From assembly GCF_037024155.1 (NCBI RefSeq), contig NZ_JAYKTS010000001.1:211762-275761 (forward strand): DNA of 64,000 nucleotides. The letters are read 5' to 3'. The first letter of the stretch is position 1. Every line of letters begins with the position of its first letter. This stretch comes from Bacillus sp. 2205SS5-2 (GTDB lineage Bacteria > Bacillota > Bacilli > Bacillales > Bacillaceae_K). The notes beneath the pieces are model-generated. The model saw only the letters and a list, made by a program, of their open reading frames with translations. It was not told the origin of the DNA and made no database searches. This document shows, one piece after another, positions 44,443-53,245 of the stretch. A program made the position numbers and the translations under genes.

Positions 44443-45077
44443 GGCAATTCTCCCTCTTCTTTATCAAGAATGTTCACAATTGTATTCGCCGCTTCCTCCA
44501 CCTTCAGATAATCCAGCACATTGATTAAATGACCTTCTCTATTCACTAGATAAAAGGCTGAATTATGTGCGAAATTTCCATTATCATCAGGGATAACAAT
44601 CACTCCGAATCTTTCTAATAACTGATCTAATTGTCCTTGATCTGGAATTCTCGCCATTCTCCAAGTTTCTCCGTCACTTTTAAAATAATCTTTGTATTTA
44701 TTCAGAGTCGCTGGATCATCATTCGTTGGATCAAAACTAATACTTAGAAAAATGATATCCTCGCCAATATATTTACTAGGAAGTAAATCATATACTTGAG
44801 ACATATTGTATTCTAGTTGTGGACATACCGATGTACAGGCTGTATATAGAAAAGTAATAAAAACGTACTTCCCTTCAAACTCCGAGATTGAATATTTTCG
44901 TTGATTGCTATCTTCTAATTGGACATCAGGAAATGTAGGTTGAACATCTATTAGACGATTCACTCTAGCTGATTCTGCCGTATAGGCTTGAAATCCATCT
45001 GTTCCGATATAAAACAGCGCAATTCCAAATAATAATACTAGACAACAGGCAAATATGTTGTAATGATTTTTGATCAT
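44439..45077 (-). CDS. SCO1/SenC-family copper chaperone
   Basis: A thioredoxin-fold protein of about 212 residues anchored by one N-terminal helix. The copper/thiol motif is TACTSVCPQ (CxxxC) and the distal histidine lies in NFAHNSAFYLV. SCO proteins deliver copper to the CuA site of subunit II, encoded upstream in this operon. The start is uncertain: ATG 45077 has only a weak site, and a TTG at 45098 in the same frame is possible. It overlaps the next gene by four bases. Confidence 0.9.
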   Translation of the reverse strand: MIKNHYNIFACCLVLLFGIALFYIGTDGFQAYTAESARVNRLIDVQPTFPDVQLEDSNQRKYSISEFEGKYVFITFLYTACTSVCPQLEYNMSQVYDLLPSKYIGEDIIFLSISFDPTNDDPATLNKYKDYFKSDGETWRMARIPDQGQLDQLLERFGVIVIPDDNGNFAHNSAFYLVNREGHLINVLDYLKVEEAANTIVNILDKEEGELP

Positions 45078-45180
45078 CGTACTCACGTCCCAAATCAAAT
45101 ATTATCTCTTTCCATCGATTCCATTTCGCTAACCAAAAGAGACAACTATACCGCCAGTTATCACTTTTATGTCCATTCAA

Positions 45181-46860
45181 TCACCACGTTTTAAAAGGTG
45201 GTGAACCCGGAGGAGCATTTATAATCATGTCTACTACAGGTAAAACGTAGGCCATGGAAACGAGGAGTAACATCACCACAATCCACACTCCCCAGCGCTC
45301 TGTCCAATAAGGAGTTTTACTTGCATTCTCTTCTTCTTCTGCAATTGGAAATTCCGTCTGTCCTTTTGGTGCAAAAAACATAAGGTGAAAGACCGCATAA
45401 ACCTGAATGAGTACGCCAATCATTAACAGTGTTCCTCCGACCGCTAATAGGAGTAAATATGGATTCCAGCTTAATGCTACTGCATGGTCCCCGTAGGTGG
45501 TAAATGACGTTCTTCTCGGTGAGCCTAGTAAGCCTATATAGTGCATAGCTCCAGACATAAAGATCATCCCAACTGCCCAAATAAGAGCTTGAATTACCCC
45601 CAATTTATTGATTGCTGGGGTTAAGACTCTTCCTGAAATATAGGGTACTAACCAATAACAAATACCAAAGAAGGTTAAAATTGCCGTGGTTCCTAAAGTT
45701 AAATGAAAATGACCTACAATCCACATCGTGTTATGAACCACTTGATTTAATTGGTTTGTGCTTTGAACGATACCACCTGCTCCTCCAGGTATGAAGGAAA
45801 CCATCGCTATAAATGGAGCGAGGAAGCGAACATCTCCCCATGGCATTTTTTTAAACCAGCCGATAACCCCTTTTCCTCCTTGCTTTCTTGCAGTACGTTC
45901 AAATACACGGAACATTGCATAAGCCGTCATTAATGAAGGAAATCCAATGGCTAAACTCATAAACACATGCATGAATTTCACCGTTAGCGAAATACCAGGG
46001 TCAATGATCTGATGGTGAAACCCACCAGTAATATTCATGACGACTAATCCGATAATGACGACACGCGTTAAGGTATCACTAAAACGTCTGCCACCAATAA
46101 TTTTCGGAACGATGACATACCAAGCTGAAACAGCTGTTAAATACCAAATATTCACCAACGTATGCCCGAATGCCCAAAATAAGGTTCGTGAAACCATTAC
46201 ATTAATCGTCTCTACCCATCCAAATGCCCAAGGAATGATAGTCAAAACCTCAACCGTTACAGGAAGACTACCAAAAAATAATAGTACAAAGACTCCTGTG
46301 GCAAAAAAAGCAAGAATCGGTAAATGCTCACCTTTGTGGTTCTTTCTCCAATGTGCCACATTGATAAATGCTCCGAATGCAGTCATCCAAATTCCTAGGA
46401 CGATAAAAACTAATCCGATATAGAAATAGGGAGAGGCTGCCATTGGTGGATAAAATGTATACATCACTGAAGCTTTATTTAGTAAAATCGGAATGACAGC
46501 AATGACAAACCCTAAAATTTTCAGCCAAAATCCGATCCACGCCATCTTTCTTACTTTAGGTAGAAGACCTCCTAAAGTATGTGAAAGTCCGGCATAGAAA
46601 TAGCCGATTGTAAAGAAGGCAGATAAGACTACCACTAACAGTACTCCATGAGCTGTTAAGATTTGATAATAATTCAGCCAAGTTGGTAAAGTTAATAGAC
46701 CTGCCCGGTTTAATCCCTGTAATAGTCCTAAAAGTCCACCTAATAATAAGGCTATAAAAGCAACTGACACATATGATTTTGTTAAGATTGCATCTCCTGT
46801 ATTTATCCCTAAAACTCTATTTGTTTTCTGATCTACTTCTGTCGTTCGTACTGTTTCCAT
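45181..46860 (-). CDS. Cytochrome c oxidase ba3-type, subunit I
   Basis: A 559-residue haem-copper oxidase core with about 13 helices. Visible ligands: ILTAHGVLLVVV (low-spin haem His), WAFGHTLVNIWYL (CuB His and nearby Tyr position), GGFHHQIIDPG (two CuB His) and VGHFHLTLGT (high-spin and low-spin haem His). No K-channel style of A-type enzymes is evident, and it groups by pattern with B-type (ba3) oxidases, which have high oxygen affinity and pump protons. It follows the subunit II gene by 15 bases. Its promoter carries an FNR-like site. Confidence 0.92.
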   Translation of the reverse strand: METVRTTEVDQKTNRVLGINTGDAILTKSYVSVAFIALLLGGLLGLLQGLNRAGLLTLPTWLNYYQILTAHGVLLVVVLSAFFTIGYFYAGLSHTLGGLLPKVRKMAWIGFWLKILGFVIAVIPILLNKASVMYTFYPPMAASPYFYIGLVFIVLGIWMTAFGAFINVAHWRKNHKGEHLPILAFFATGVFVLLFFGSLPVTVEVLTIIPWAFGWVETINVMVSRTLFWAFGHTLVNIWYLTAVSAWYVIVPKIIGGRRFSDTLTRVVIIGLVVMNITGGFHHQIIDPGISLTVKFMHVFMSLAIGFPSLMTAYAMFRVFERTARKQGGKGVIGWFKKMPWGDVRFLAPFIAMVSFIPGGAGGIVQSTNQLNQVVHNTMWIVGHFHLTLGTTAILTFFGICYWLVPYISGRVLTPAINKLGVIQALIWAVGMIFMSGAMHYIGLLGSPRRTSFTTYGDHAVALSWNPYLLLLAVGGTLLMIGVLIQVYAVFHLMFFAPKGQTEFPIAEEEENASKTPYWTERWGVWIVVMLLLVSMAYVLPVVDMIINAPPGSPPFKTW

Positions 46861-46875
46861 TTTGTCTTCCCCCCT

Positions 46876-47343
46876 TTATTTTACCGATATGGTGGTACTC
46901 ATCGCTTGATGTCCAACACCACAATACTCATTACATAACACTAAATAGTCACCAGGCTCATCAAATGTTTGGGTAATCGTTTGAATATGCCCTGGCATAA
47001 TCATCGCATTAATGTTCGTACCTGCTACTTGAAATCCATGGACAACATCTTTAGAGGTTAAGGTGAAATGTACCGTTGCCCCTGCGGGTACTTCAATATC
47101 CATCGGTGTAAAACTAAATATTTGCATAGTCATCACCACTTCATATTCATTTTCGCCAATTTTCTTCACTCCTGGTTGATCGAATGGGGCTGTTTCATCT
47201 ACTTTTTGCGGATCAATAGTTTCCTTATGACTAGGTGGTCCCATTTCTAACGCTACTGCTTGATACCCGGTTATAACCATAAAAATCATAATCATGCCGA
47301 AACTAATAGTTAGCCAAATTTTTTCATCCATATGCATATTCAT
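46876..47343 (-). CDS. Cytochrome c oxidase ba3-type, subunit II (CuA)
   Basis: A 155-residue subunit: one N-terminal helix (IWLTISFGMIMIFMVITGY) and an extracytoplasmic cupredoxin domain with the binuclear CuA site, His in VVHGFQVAG and CNEYCGVGHQAM near the C-terminus. The single helix is typical of ba3 enzymes; subunit IIa supplies the missing second helix. The start is ATG 47343, seven bases after GGAGG. Between the IIa and I genes. Confidence 0.93.
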   Translation of the reverse strand: MNMHMDEKIWLTISFGMIMIFMVITGYQAVALEMGPPSHKETIDPQKVDETAPFDQPGVKKIGENEYEVVMTMQIFSFTPMDIEVPAGATVHFTLTSKDVVHGFQVAGTNINAMIMPGHIQTITQTFDEPGDYLVLCNEYCGVGHQAMSTTISVK

Positions 47344-47354
47344 TCTTTCCCCTC

Positions 47355-47501
47355 CTAAATTCGGTCCATAAATATTCCGAAAAGCACAAAATAAGTAACA
47401 AGAATAACGATACCTACTATTCCTAAAGACAACCAGGTGCCTATTTTTGACTGGGTCTTCTCGGCAACCTTCCCTTGACTGCTAATCTTTTTTTGTTCCA
47501 T
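47355..47501 (-). CDS. Cytochrome c oxidase ba3-type, subunit IIa
   Basis: A 48-residue small protein, MEQKKISSQGKV..., with a charged N-terminus and one helix (WLSLGIVGIVILVTYFVLFGIF). It lies directly upstream of subunit II with eleven bases between. In T. thermophilus ba3 oxidase a short IIa subunit of the same type completes the structure. The GAGGAGGAG site is strong. The assignment rests on size, helix and position. Confidence 0.8.
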   Translation of the reverse strand: MEQKKISSQGKVAEKTQSKIGTWLSLGIVGIVILVTYFVLFGIFMDRI

Positions 47502-47533
47502 TGAAACTCCTCCTCGTGTGAGTTGTTATCCTA

Positions 47534-47576
47534 ATCATAATTGCGAATGATTATCATTGTAGTGAGCTACATCACG
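47534..47576 (-). promoter_or_regulatory. ba3 operon control region: FNR/CRP-like site at -41.5 and Fur-like core
   Basis: On the minus strand, a -10 TATGAT (47539-47534) predicts +1 near 47527. The palindrome AGTGA-N6-TCACG (47561-47576) is centred 41.5 bases upstream, the class II activator position for FNR/CRP proteins. AATGATTATCATT (47546-47558), a Fur-box-like core, lies between, where a repressor would block. Confidence 0.55.
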
Positions 47577-47605
47577 GAAACATAGTATTTTTTCGTTAAA
47601 AGAAA

Positions 47606-47644
47606 AAAAGTCTGCCCCCCAGTATATTCTGGGGGCAGACTTTT
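47606..47644. terminator. Terminator after the DUF3934 gene
   Basis: AAAAGTCTGCCCCC...CTGGGGGCAGACTTTT: 16-bp near-perfect arms with a 6-base loop, eight bases from the stop of the small gene. Confidence 0.85.
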
Positions 47645-47652
47645 ACACAATT

Positions 47653-47799
47653 TTATTTCTTTTTGCCTTCAGCGTTCTTCACACCGACACTTTTATAAGG
47701 CTTGTTACTCTTCTTTTTATTTGCTCCGGCTTGCCAGCGATTCCAGCCTTTCTTTCCTGTTCCGCTTCCGATGCCACTTTTCTTTTTAGGTTTACTCAT
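47653..47799 (-). CDS. DUF3934-family small basic protein
   Basis: A 48-residue, lysine-rich protein, MSKPKKKSGIGSGTGKKGWNRWQAG..., ending in NAEGKKK. The GTGKKGWNRWQ block is how I recognise DUF3934 proteins of Bacillus. Function unknown; high charge hints at RNA or ribosome contact. It starts at ATG 47799 with GGAGTG upstream, and its strong terminator follows. Missed by gene finders with a 60-codon cutoff. Confidence 0.75.
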   Translation of the reverse strand: MSKPKKKSGIGSGTGKKGWNRWQAGANKKKSNKPYKSVGVKNAEGKKK

Positions 47800-47919
47800 T
47801 CGTTCACTCCGTTAATAGAAATAAAATACGCACTGAAATAGCGTCCTCTAATCATACCATTTTTTCAAACATGAAAATAGGGGAGGATTTCGAACTATTC
47901 CAAAGCTCTCTTATAAAAA

Positions 47920-48082
47920 GGCTGTTCTCGCAAAGTTTGTTGCTTTTCGAATTAGCTCTCAATTCGTGATGAAGATTGACTTTGGGCATCTTTTCGCATC
48001 ATTTTTAATACGGAATGAGGAATGAAATTAGTGTTTTCATCCTTTTTTGTATGCTACAGCAACAAAGTATGCAAAAAGAACC
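47920..48082 (+). repeat. Foldback repeat family, type B copy
   Basis: 163 bp, GGCTGTTCTCGCAAAGTTTG to GCAAAAAGAACC. The arms read TTTGTTGC and GCAACAAAG, where type A has ATTGTGGC and GCCACAAT. TATAAAAA lies on both sides if one extra base is counted at the right end. Confidence 0.85.
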
Positions 48083-48278
48083 ATATAAAAAAACCTTTTG
48101 CAAAGAATCTTGCAATCGCTATAGAATAGACCATTTATACTATATAATAGGTTTCGGGGTTTCTTTTCGTATTTTCAAATGTAATCTCCGAAAAATGAAG
48201 AATTCCATCGAATAGTAAATTAACTAGCAATAAAGGTTACACTAAAGCTATTAATAATGGAGAATGAAGGAGAATTTT

Positions 48279-49271
48279 ATGACACAATCATCAATTTGCT
48301 TTATCGGAGCAGGTTTTCACGCTACCACAAATATTTACCCTTCCGTTGTTGAGGCAGGAGCAAATATTCTGGCCATTGCTACTCGAAATCTTGATCGATC
48401 TAAGGAAGCATTGTTACGCTATGGGAGTAAAGGTACACCTTATGATAATTACATAAAAATGTTAGAAAATGAACCATGTGATGGGGTCATTGTTGTTGCC
48501 CAACCATCTGATCATCCTTCACTTGTTATGGATTGCATTAAAGCAGGAAAAAATGTTTATGTCGAAAAACCTCTCGGCATGACAGAAGAAGAAGCTCTTC
48601 AATTAGCAAGAGCTGCTGAAGAAGCAGATGTAGTGTTAATGGTCGGATTTATGAAACGTTATTCACCAATATACACAAAGTTAAAAACCATTATCGAAAG
48701 CTGTGAATTAGGGGAACCACGTTCATTTGAAGTAAGGTTCGCTGTAGATAGCACTCCGTTTTGTACAGATGATGAACAGTTTTTGAAATTTGCCGCCATT
48801 CATATGGTCGATCTTGTTCGTTATTTGTTTGGAGATGTTGCCAAGGTCACAGGCTTTAAAAATAATTCTGGCTCCCATATTTCTCAGAGTATTTCATTAA
48901 AGTTCCATAACGGTGTAGTGGGAAGTCTGTACTTTACAGGAATGACAGCATGGTCAAGAGAGAGTGAAAATCTGTTAGTAACCTTCGACAATGGATTCGC
49001 CTTTGCTGATGAAGTGAACTCCCTAAAAGTCCATCGTTCTCAATCTTTTGAGGAACTGCCTTGGAAAGCACTTAACGAAATGGACACGATTTATACCCCA
49101 TCTGCTTCACCCATGTCTGGCACCATGAGAGACCTTTATTTACGGGGATTTGTCGGGGAAATCGAACATTTTCTTCATTGTTGTAGAGAGGGCGATACCC
49201 CACTTTCAAACGGTCATGACAATGTGAAAACGATGGCATTATGTGATGAAATTCTCTTGGCTTTGGAATAG
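48279..49271 (+). CDS. Gfo/Idh/MocA-family oxidoreductase
   Basis: A 330-residue NAD(P)-dependent dehydrogenase. N-terminal Rossmann fold SICFIGAGFHATTNIYPSVV, NAD-contacting GVIVVAQPSDHPS, and the catalytic EKP motif in KNVYVEKPLGMTEEEA. The C-terminal half is the family's alpha/beta domain. Substrates are usually sugars or inositols; nothing nearby narrows it down. It starts at ATG 48279 after GAAGGAG and is monocistronic, with a terminator. Confidence 0.9.
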   Translation: MTQSSICFIGAGFHATTNIYPSVVEAGANILAIATRNLDRSKEALLRYGSKGTPYDNYIKMLENEPCDGVIVVAQPSDHPSLVMDCIKAGKNVYVEKPLGMTEEEALQLARAAEEADVVLMVGFMKRYSPIYTKLKTIIESCELGEPRSFEVRFAVDSTPFCTDDEQFLKFAAIHMVDLVRYLFGDVAKVTGFKNNSGSHISQSISLKFHNGVVGSLYFTGMTAWSRESENLLVTFDNGFAFADEVNSLKVHRSQSFEELPWKALNEMDTIYTPSASPMSGTMRDLYLRGFVGEIEHFLHCCREGDTPLSNGHDNVKTMALCDEILLALE

Positions 49272-49290
49272 TATAAAATGTTGATAGAAA

Positions 49291-49323
49291 AAAGGGAACT
49301 CCAATATTAATGGAGTCCCCTTT
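49291..49323 (+). terminator. Terminator after the oxidoreductase gene
   Basis: AAAGGGAACTCCA pairs with TGGAGTCCCCTTT around ATATTAA, 20 bases after the stop. Confidence 0.8.
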
Positions 49324-49618
49324 CTCTTTCTGACCAATCCTATTGTTCATTTACGAGGAGGTAAGAGCATATACAGAATCTCATGTAAAACCGCTATGAC
49401 AGTTTCTAAATTTGTTTGATCAAACTAATCTAACTATCTTATATTCCGAATTTCTTTTTAATCTTAAACTGGTGAGGACTTATTCAAGTATCGGCCGGTC
49501 CATATTTTATTTAATGAGTATGCCGTTAGCTCAGAAAGACTCACTGTTTCAGTTGATATAAGATTCTCTTACTGACTTGCAATATCGTTGAACTTTCAAT
49601 TTCAAACTAGGTTATAGA
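49324..49618. other. Intergenic stretch, nothing recognised
   Basis: AT-rich, no supported frame, no foldback beyond chance. Confidence 0.5.
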
Positions 49619-49811
49619 TTTCCGCTCCAGGCACTCGCTTTCCGCGGGGCGGGCGGTGAGCCTCCATGGAAGGTTCCGTTCCAGTGGGTACGGCACCTGG
49701 GTCTCACCTGTCCCGCTAATCCCGCAGGACATTGAAAGAGCATCTAGAATTCACATCGCACGAAGGAAATGACACGTCATTTTCGAGGAGTCGAGTGCCT
49801 TCCGCTCCAAT
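49619..49811. repeat. GC-rich intergenic repeat of the Bacillaceae type, with an internal insertion
   Basis: From TTCCGCTCCAGGCACTCGC to GAGTGCCTTCCGCTCCAA, with inverted segments (GGCACTCG/CGAGTGCC; GGTGAGCC/GGTCTCACC). It is far GC-richer than its surroundings. I know this kind of repeat from many Bacillaceae genomes. Here about 60 bases (from about 49730 to 49790) split the usual CCCGCAGGAGTCGAGTGCC. Confidence 0.75.
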
Positions 49812-50501
49812 TTTTTAAGTATACAAATTAGTAAAGGCTTATATAAGGTCCTATTTCTCGTAGATTTTCATTCGCATTAAGCCCATAGGTTGAAAGAAAT
49901 AGACTATCCATCGGTCTCTTAAAGGGGGGGGATGTACAATCAAAGTTTTACTTCTTTCAATTCATATTCAGAAGGATCATACTTTCCTTTCTCACAAGTA
50001 ACTCAAACCTATCTTACTTGAGTCTTGGTAACATTGTCAGCAGTATCTATCAAAATAACGAATCGCTTCCTGAAGTAAATCATAGAAATAATTGAATTTG
50101 TCTTCTTTTTTGAACAAAGTTAATCCAATTGGAATCATGTACCATTTCTGTGAATGATGGTGCAGCTATCGGATTTCCATTTCGATTCCAAGTGTGACTT
50201 GATAAGTGTTTTTTAGCTGTGCTAACGGATTCACTACAAGTTCAATAAAATGAGAAACTTTTATTAAAGCGATTAAATAAACTTGTTCATAGTAAACTTC
50301 TTCAAGTACTAGACTAGCATTGCTTTCGTCAACAATCTGGACATCCTTACAAAATTCTGAGCAAAAGGGATACTCATTTTTTATTTTAATACTGCCAGGC
50401 GAGTCTCTATATGAAATACATCTCTAATTGCAGGGATAAATTACTTTTCCTCTGCTGAAACTAGACGGTTTCTACTAATTCAGCCACCCTGAATTTCCGC
50501 T
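49812..50501. other. Decayed stretch downstream of the liv operon
   Basis: A minus-strand frame at about 50185-50418 reads NEYPFCSEFCKDVQIVDE, then ALIKVSHFIELVVNPLAQL and stops, and a neighbouring frame reads WYMIPIGLTLFKKEDKF. They look like broken pieces of one gene that I cannot identify. No start or ribosome site. Confidence 0.4.
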
Positions 50502-51668
50502 CTATTCCTTCAACGTCCACTGTCCACCCTTTACTTCAGCCAACACCATACTATCGGCTTTTAGTCCATTATGATCGTCCGAGCTAAACGTAAAAATACC
50601 TGTAGCTCCAACAAAATCTTTTACCTGATTTTCTAAATAGTCACGAATGGACTCGTGATCCTCTGCACCTGATTTCAATGCTTCTACAATCAACTGGACG
50701 TTATCATATCCATACGAGCCAAAGTTAGTCGGTTCGTTGTCATGCTCGTCCATGTAGCTTTGGTAGAAACTCGAGATCACCTCATACTGGGGATCACTTT
50801 CTTGTATTTGGGATGGGAACAATAGTTTACCCGTTGGGATGACCACCCCTTGAGCCGCGTCACCTGCTAAGTCGATAAAAGATTGATTTGCAATACCATG
50901 ACTTCCGATAAACGGAATGTCCATGCCCAATTCCTTCATATTTTTGGCGATGATTGCAGGTCCAGGGTTTGTTCCCCAAACGATTAATGCTCTCGCTCCA
51001 GAGCTATTAATTTTTGTTAATTGAGTTTTCATGTCTGTATCATCTGTGTTGTAGGATTCATTGGCCACTATGTTTATGTCGTATTCAGACTTTAGGGATT
51101 CTAATTGATCGACACCACTTGCCCCAAAAGCATTAGAATCGGCTAAAATGGCCACATCTTTTATACCCGATATATTCAAATACATATACACCCGCTCTGC
51201 AGCATGGGCATCGGAATGTGGTGTTTTAAACACCCAATTAGATTCTTCTACGGGTGCAATAATACCCACTGCTGCCCCTGCAGAAATCATAGGTACCTCA
51301 AGATCCATCGCAAGCCCTTTCATTGCTAGACTTGCACCACTTGTGGTGGAGCCAAGCACTGCTAAAACGTTTTCGTCATTGACAAGCCGGTTCATTTCTT
51401 CCATTGCTTTCTCTGGGGTGGACTCGTCGTCTGCCATAATAATTTCTACTGGTATACCGTTCACGCCACCATTATCATTAATTTGCTGTTCAAGTAATTT
51501 CGTAGCATTCCATTCTGGTTCACCGAGTGGACTCGCTGGACCGGTTTTGGAGTAAATTGCTCCGATTTTATACACTTCTTTTTCCCCATCTCCACTTGAC
51601 TCCGAACTACAGGCGACCATCCACATTGAAAGAAAAGCAACTATTAATACGACTAAGCTCTTTTTCAA
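50502..51668 (-). CDS. ABC transporter substrate-binding lipoprotein, branched-chain amino acid/aromatic acid type
   Basis: A 388-residue lipoprotein: signal peptide with lipobox MVAC (Cys20), then a Leu/Ile/Val-binding-protein fold: YKIGAIYSKTGPASPLGEPEWNA, VLAVLGSTTSGASLAMKGLA and GSYGYDNVQLIVEAL. It binds ligand outside the membrane for the LivHMGF machinery just upstream in the operon. Because paaK leads the operon, the ligand may be an aromatic acid. It starts at TTG 51668 behind a long G-run. Confidence 0.9.
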   Translation of the reverse strand: MKKSLVVLIVAFLSMWMVACSSESSGDGEKEVYKIGAIYSKTGPASPLGEPEWNATKLLEQQINDNGGVNGIPVEIIMADDESTPEKAMEEMNRLVNDENVLAVLGSTTSGASLAMKGLAMDLEVPMISAGAAVGIIAPVEESNWVFKTPHSDAHAAERVYMYLNISGIKDVAILADSNAFGASGVDQLESLKSEYDINIVANESYNTDDTDMKTQLTKINSSGARALIVWGTNPGPAIIAKNMKELGMDIPFIGSHGIANQSFIDLAGDAAQGVVIPTGKLLFPSQIQESDPQYEVISSFYQSYMDEHDNEPTNFGSYGYDNVQLIVEALKSGAEDHESIRDYLENQVKDFVGATGIFTFSSDDHNGLKADSMVLAEVKGGQWTLKE

Positions 51669-51728
51669 AAAAAATCCCCCCCCTTGATTTTAATGTAATA
51701 TAGTTTTTTCCTGAACACACTATTTCAA

Positions 51729-52466
51729 TTAACCTACCGAATGTCCTAAGAAGGCTTCTTTAATTTCTGAATCGTTAAGTAATTCGGATGATTGTCCCTC
51801 TTTGATAATTCTGCCATGTGACATCACATAGCCTCGGTCAGCAACCTTCAAAGAAGCATTCACATTTTGTTCAATGAGCAGTACCGTCACTCCAAATTCA
51901 TCTCTTAATTGTTTTACATATTGAAGGACTTCTTTCACGATAAGTGGTGCTAATCCAAGTGAAGGCTCGTCAAGGAGTAATAAATCAGGTTTAGCCATAA
52001 TAGCTCGGGCAATGGCAAGCATTTGCTGTTGCCCCCCTGAAAGAGTCCCCCCTAGTTGGTCTTTTCGTTCTTTTAATATAGGAAACAATGCAAAGACTTT
52101 TTCAATATCTTGATTCATTCCTCTTTTTCCAGTTTTTTTATAATGGTGAAATGCTCCTAAAGACAAATTGTCAACAACGCTTAATGTGCTGAAAATTTGT
52201 CGATGTTCAGGTACCAATATTAATCGTTTCTCAACCACCCTTTCTGCCTCTAAACTCGTAATATCTTCACCTTTAAAATTTATCTTTCCGCTAGCAGGTG
52301 TCAGAAGACCTGAGATATTGTTAAGAATCGTGGTTTTCCCTGCCCCATTTGCACCTAGTAATGCGACGATCTCCCCTTTCTCTACATAGAGGTCGATATC
52401 GGTTAATGCTTGAATCGGTCCGTAGTGATAAGAAACCCCAACCACATCCAAGATTTTTTCCCTCAT
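51729..52466 (-). CDS. livF: ABC transporter ATP-binding protein, LivF type
   Basis: A 245-residue ATPase: GANGAGKTTILNNISGLL (Walker A), LSGGQQQMLAIARAIM (signature), LLLLDEPSLGLAPLI (Walker B, with the LivF-specific GLAP). It couples ATP hydrolysis to uptake with LivG. It overlaps livG by four bases. The 60 bases between it and the binding-protein gene contain no clear terminator. Confidence 0.95.
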   Translation of the reverse strand: MREKILDVVGVSYHYGPIQALTDIDLYVEKGEIVALLGANGAGKTTILNNISGLLTPASGKINFKGEDITSLEAERVVEKRLILVPEHRQIFSTLSVVDNLSLGAFHHYKKTGKRGMNQDIEKVFALFPILKERKDQLGGTLSGGQQQMLAIARAIMAKPDLLLLDEPSLGLAPLIVKEVLQYVKQLRDEFGVTVLLIEQNVNASLKVADRGYVMSHGRIIKEGQSSELLNDSEIKEAFLGHSVG

Positions 52467-53245
52467 GTGACGAATTCCTCCTCTTCGCTAGCACCAAGAT
52501 AAGCTTCAATGACTTTTGGGCTAGTTTGGACTTCTCTTGGTGTTCCTTCTGCAATTTTCTCCCCTTGATCTAAAACGATAATTTTATCACAGATTTTCAT
52601 GACTAAATCCATGTCGTGCTCGACGACAAAAATGGAAATATGACGATCTCTTATTTTTTGAATCAGCCCACTCATTTCAAGTGTTTCTTGGTGATTGAGT
52701 CCCGCGGCAATTTCATCTAATAATAATAGCTTTGGATCGGTGGCTAGAGCCCTCGCTAATTCAAGTAATCTCAATTTTCCTAGTGATAGATTTCCAGCCT
52801 CCACTGCGCAAATTTCCTCTATCCCAATGAACTTTAAGACTTCCATTGCTGTCTCCTCTATAAAATTTTCTTCATTTCTAGCCTTTGGAAGTCGAAACGC
52901 AGCTGAAAACATTCCGGCTGTTGTTCTCGTATGAATTCCTACCATTACATTTTCAAGAACAGTCATATTTTTAAAAACTTGTAGGTTTTGAAAGGTTCTA
53001 GAAATACCTAGAGCTGCAATTTTAAATGAAGGAGAGGAATCAATTCTTTGGTTACAAAACCAAATTTCACCGTCAGTTGGTGGAAATACTGCTGACACGA
53101 TGTTAAACATGGTGCTTTTTCCGGCTCCATTAGGACCAATCAATCCAGTAATTTTTCCTTCTTCGATCGTGAATGAGACGTTCTTATTAGCAAAAACCCC
53201 ACCAAATCTTTTAGTTACGTTTTTCACTTCCAGCAAGTTAGACAA
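52463..53245 (-). CDS. livG: ABC transporter ATP-binding protein, LivG type
   Basis: A 260-residue ATPase. GPNGAGKSTMFNIVSAVF (Walker A), GISRTFQNLQVFKNMTVLENV (LivG-type segment), LSLGKLRLLELARAL (signature) and LLLLDEIAAGLNHQE (Walker B). The frame is open further upstream, but I start it at TTG 53245, where GGGGGAG lies just ahead and the reading overlaps the livM stop by eight bases. The usual LivG has DEPAAG; here DEIAAG. Confidence 0.93.
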   Translation of the reverse strand: MSNLLEVKNVTKRFGGVFANKNVSFTIEEGKITGLIGPNGAGKSTMFNIVSAVFPPTDGEIWFCNQRIDSSPSFKIAALGISRTFQNLQVFKNMTVLENVMVGIHTRTTAGMFSAAFRLPKARNEENFIEETAMEVLKFIGIEEICAVEAGNLSLGKLRLLELARALATDPKLLLLDEIAAGLNHQETLEMSGLIQKIRDRHISIFVVEHDMDLVMKICDKIIVLDQGEKIAEGTPREVQTSPKVIEAYLGASEEEEFVT

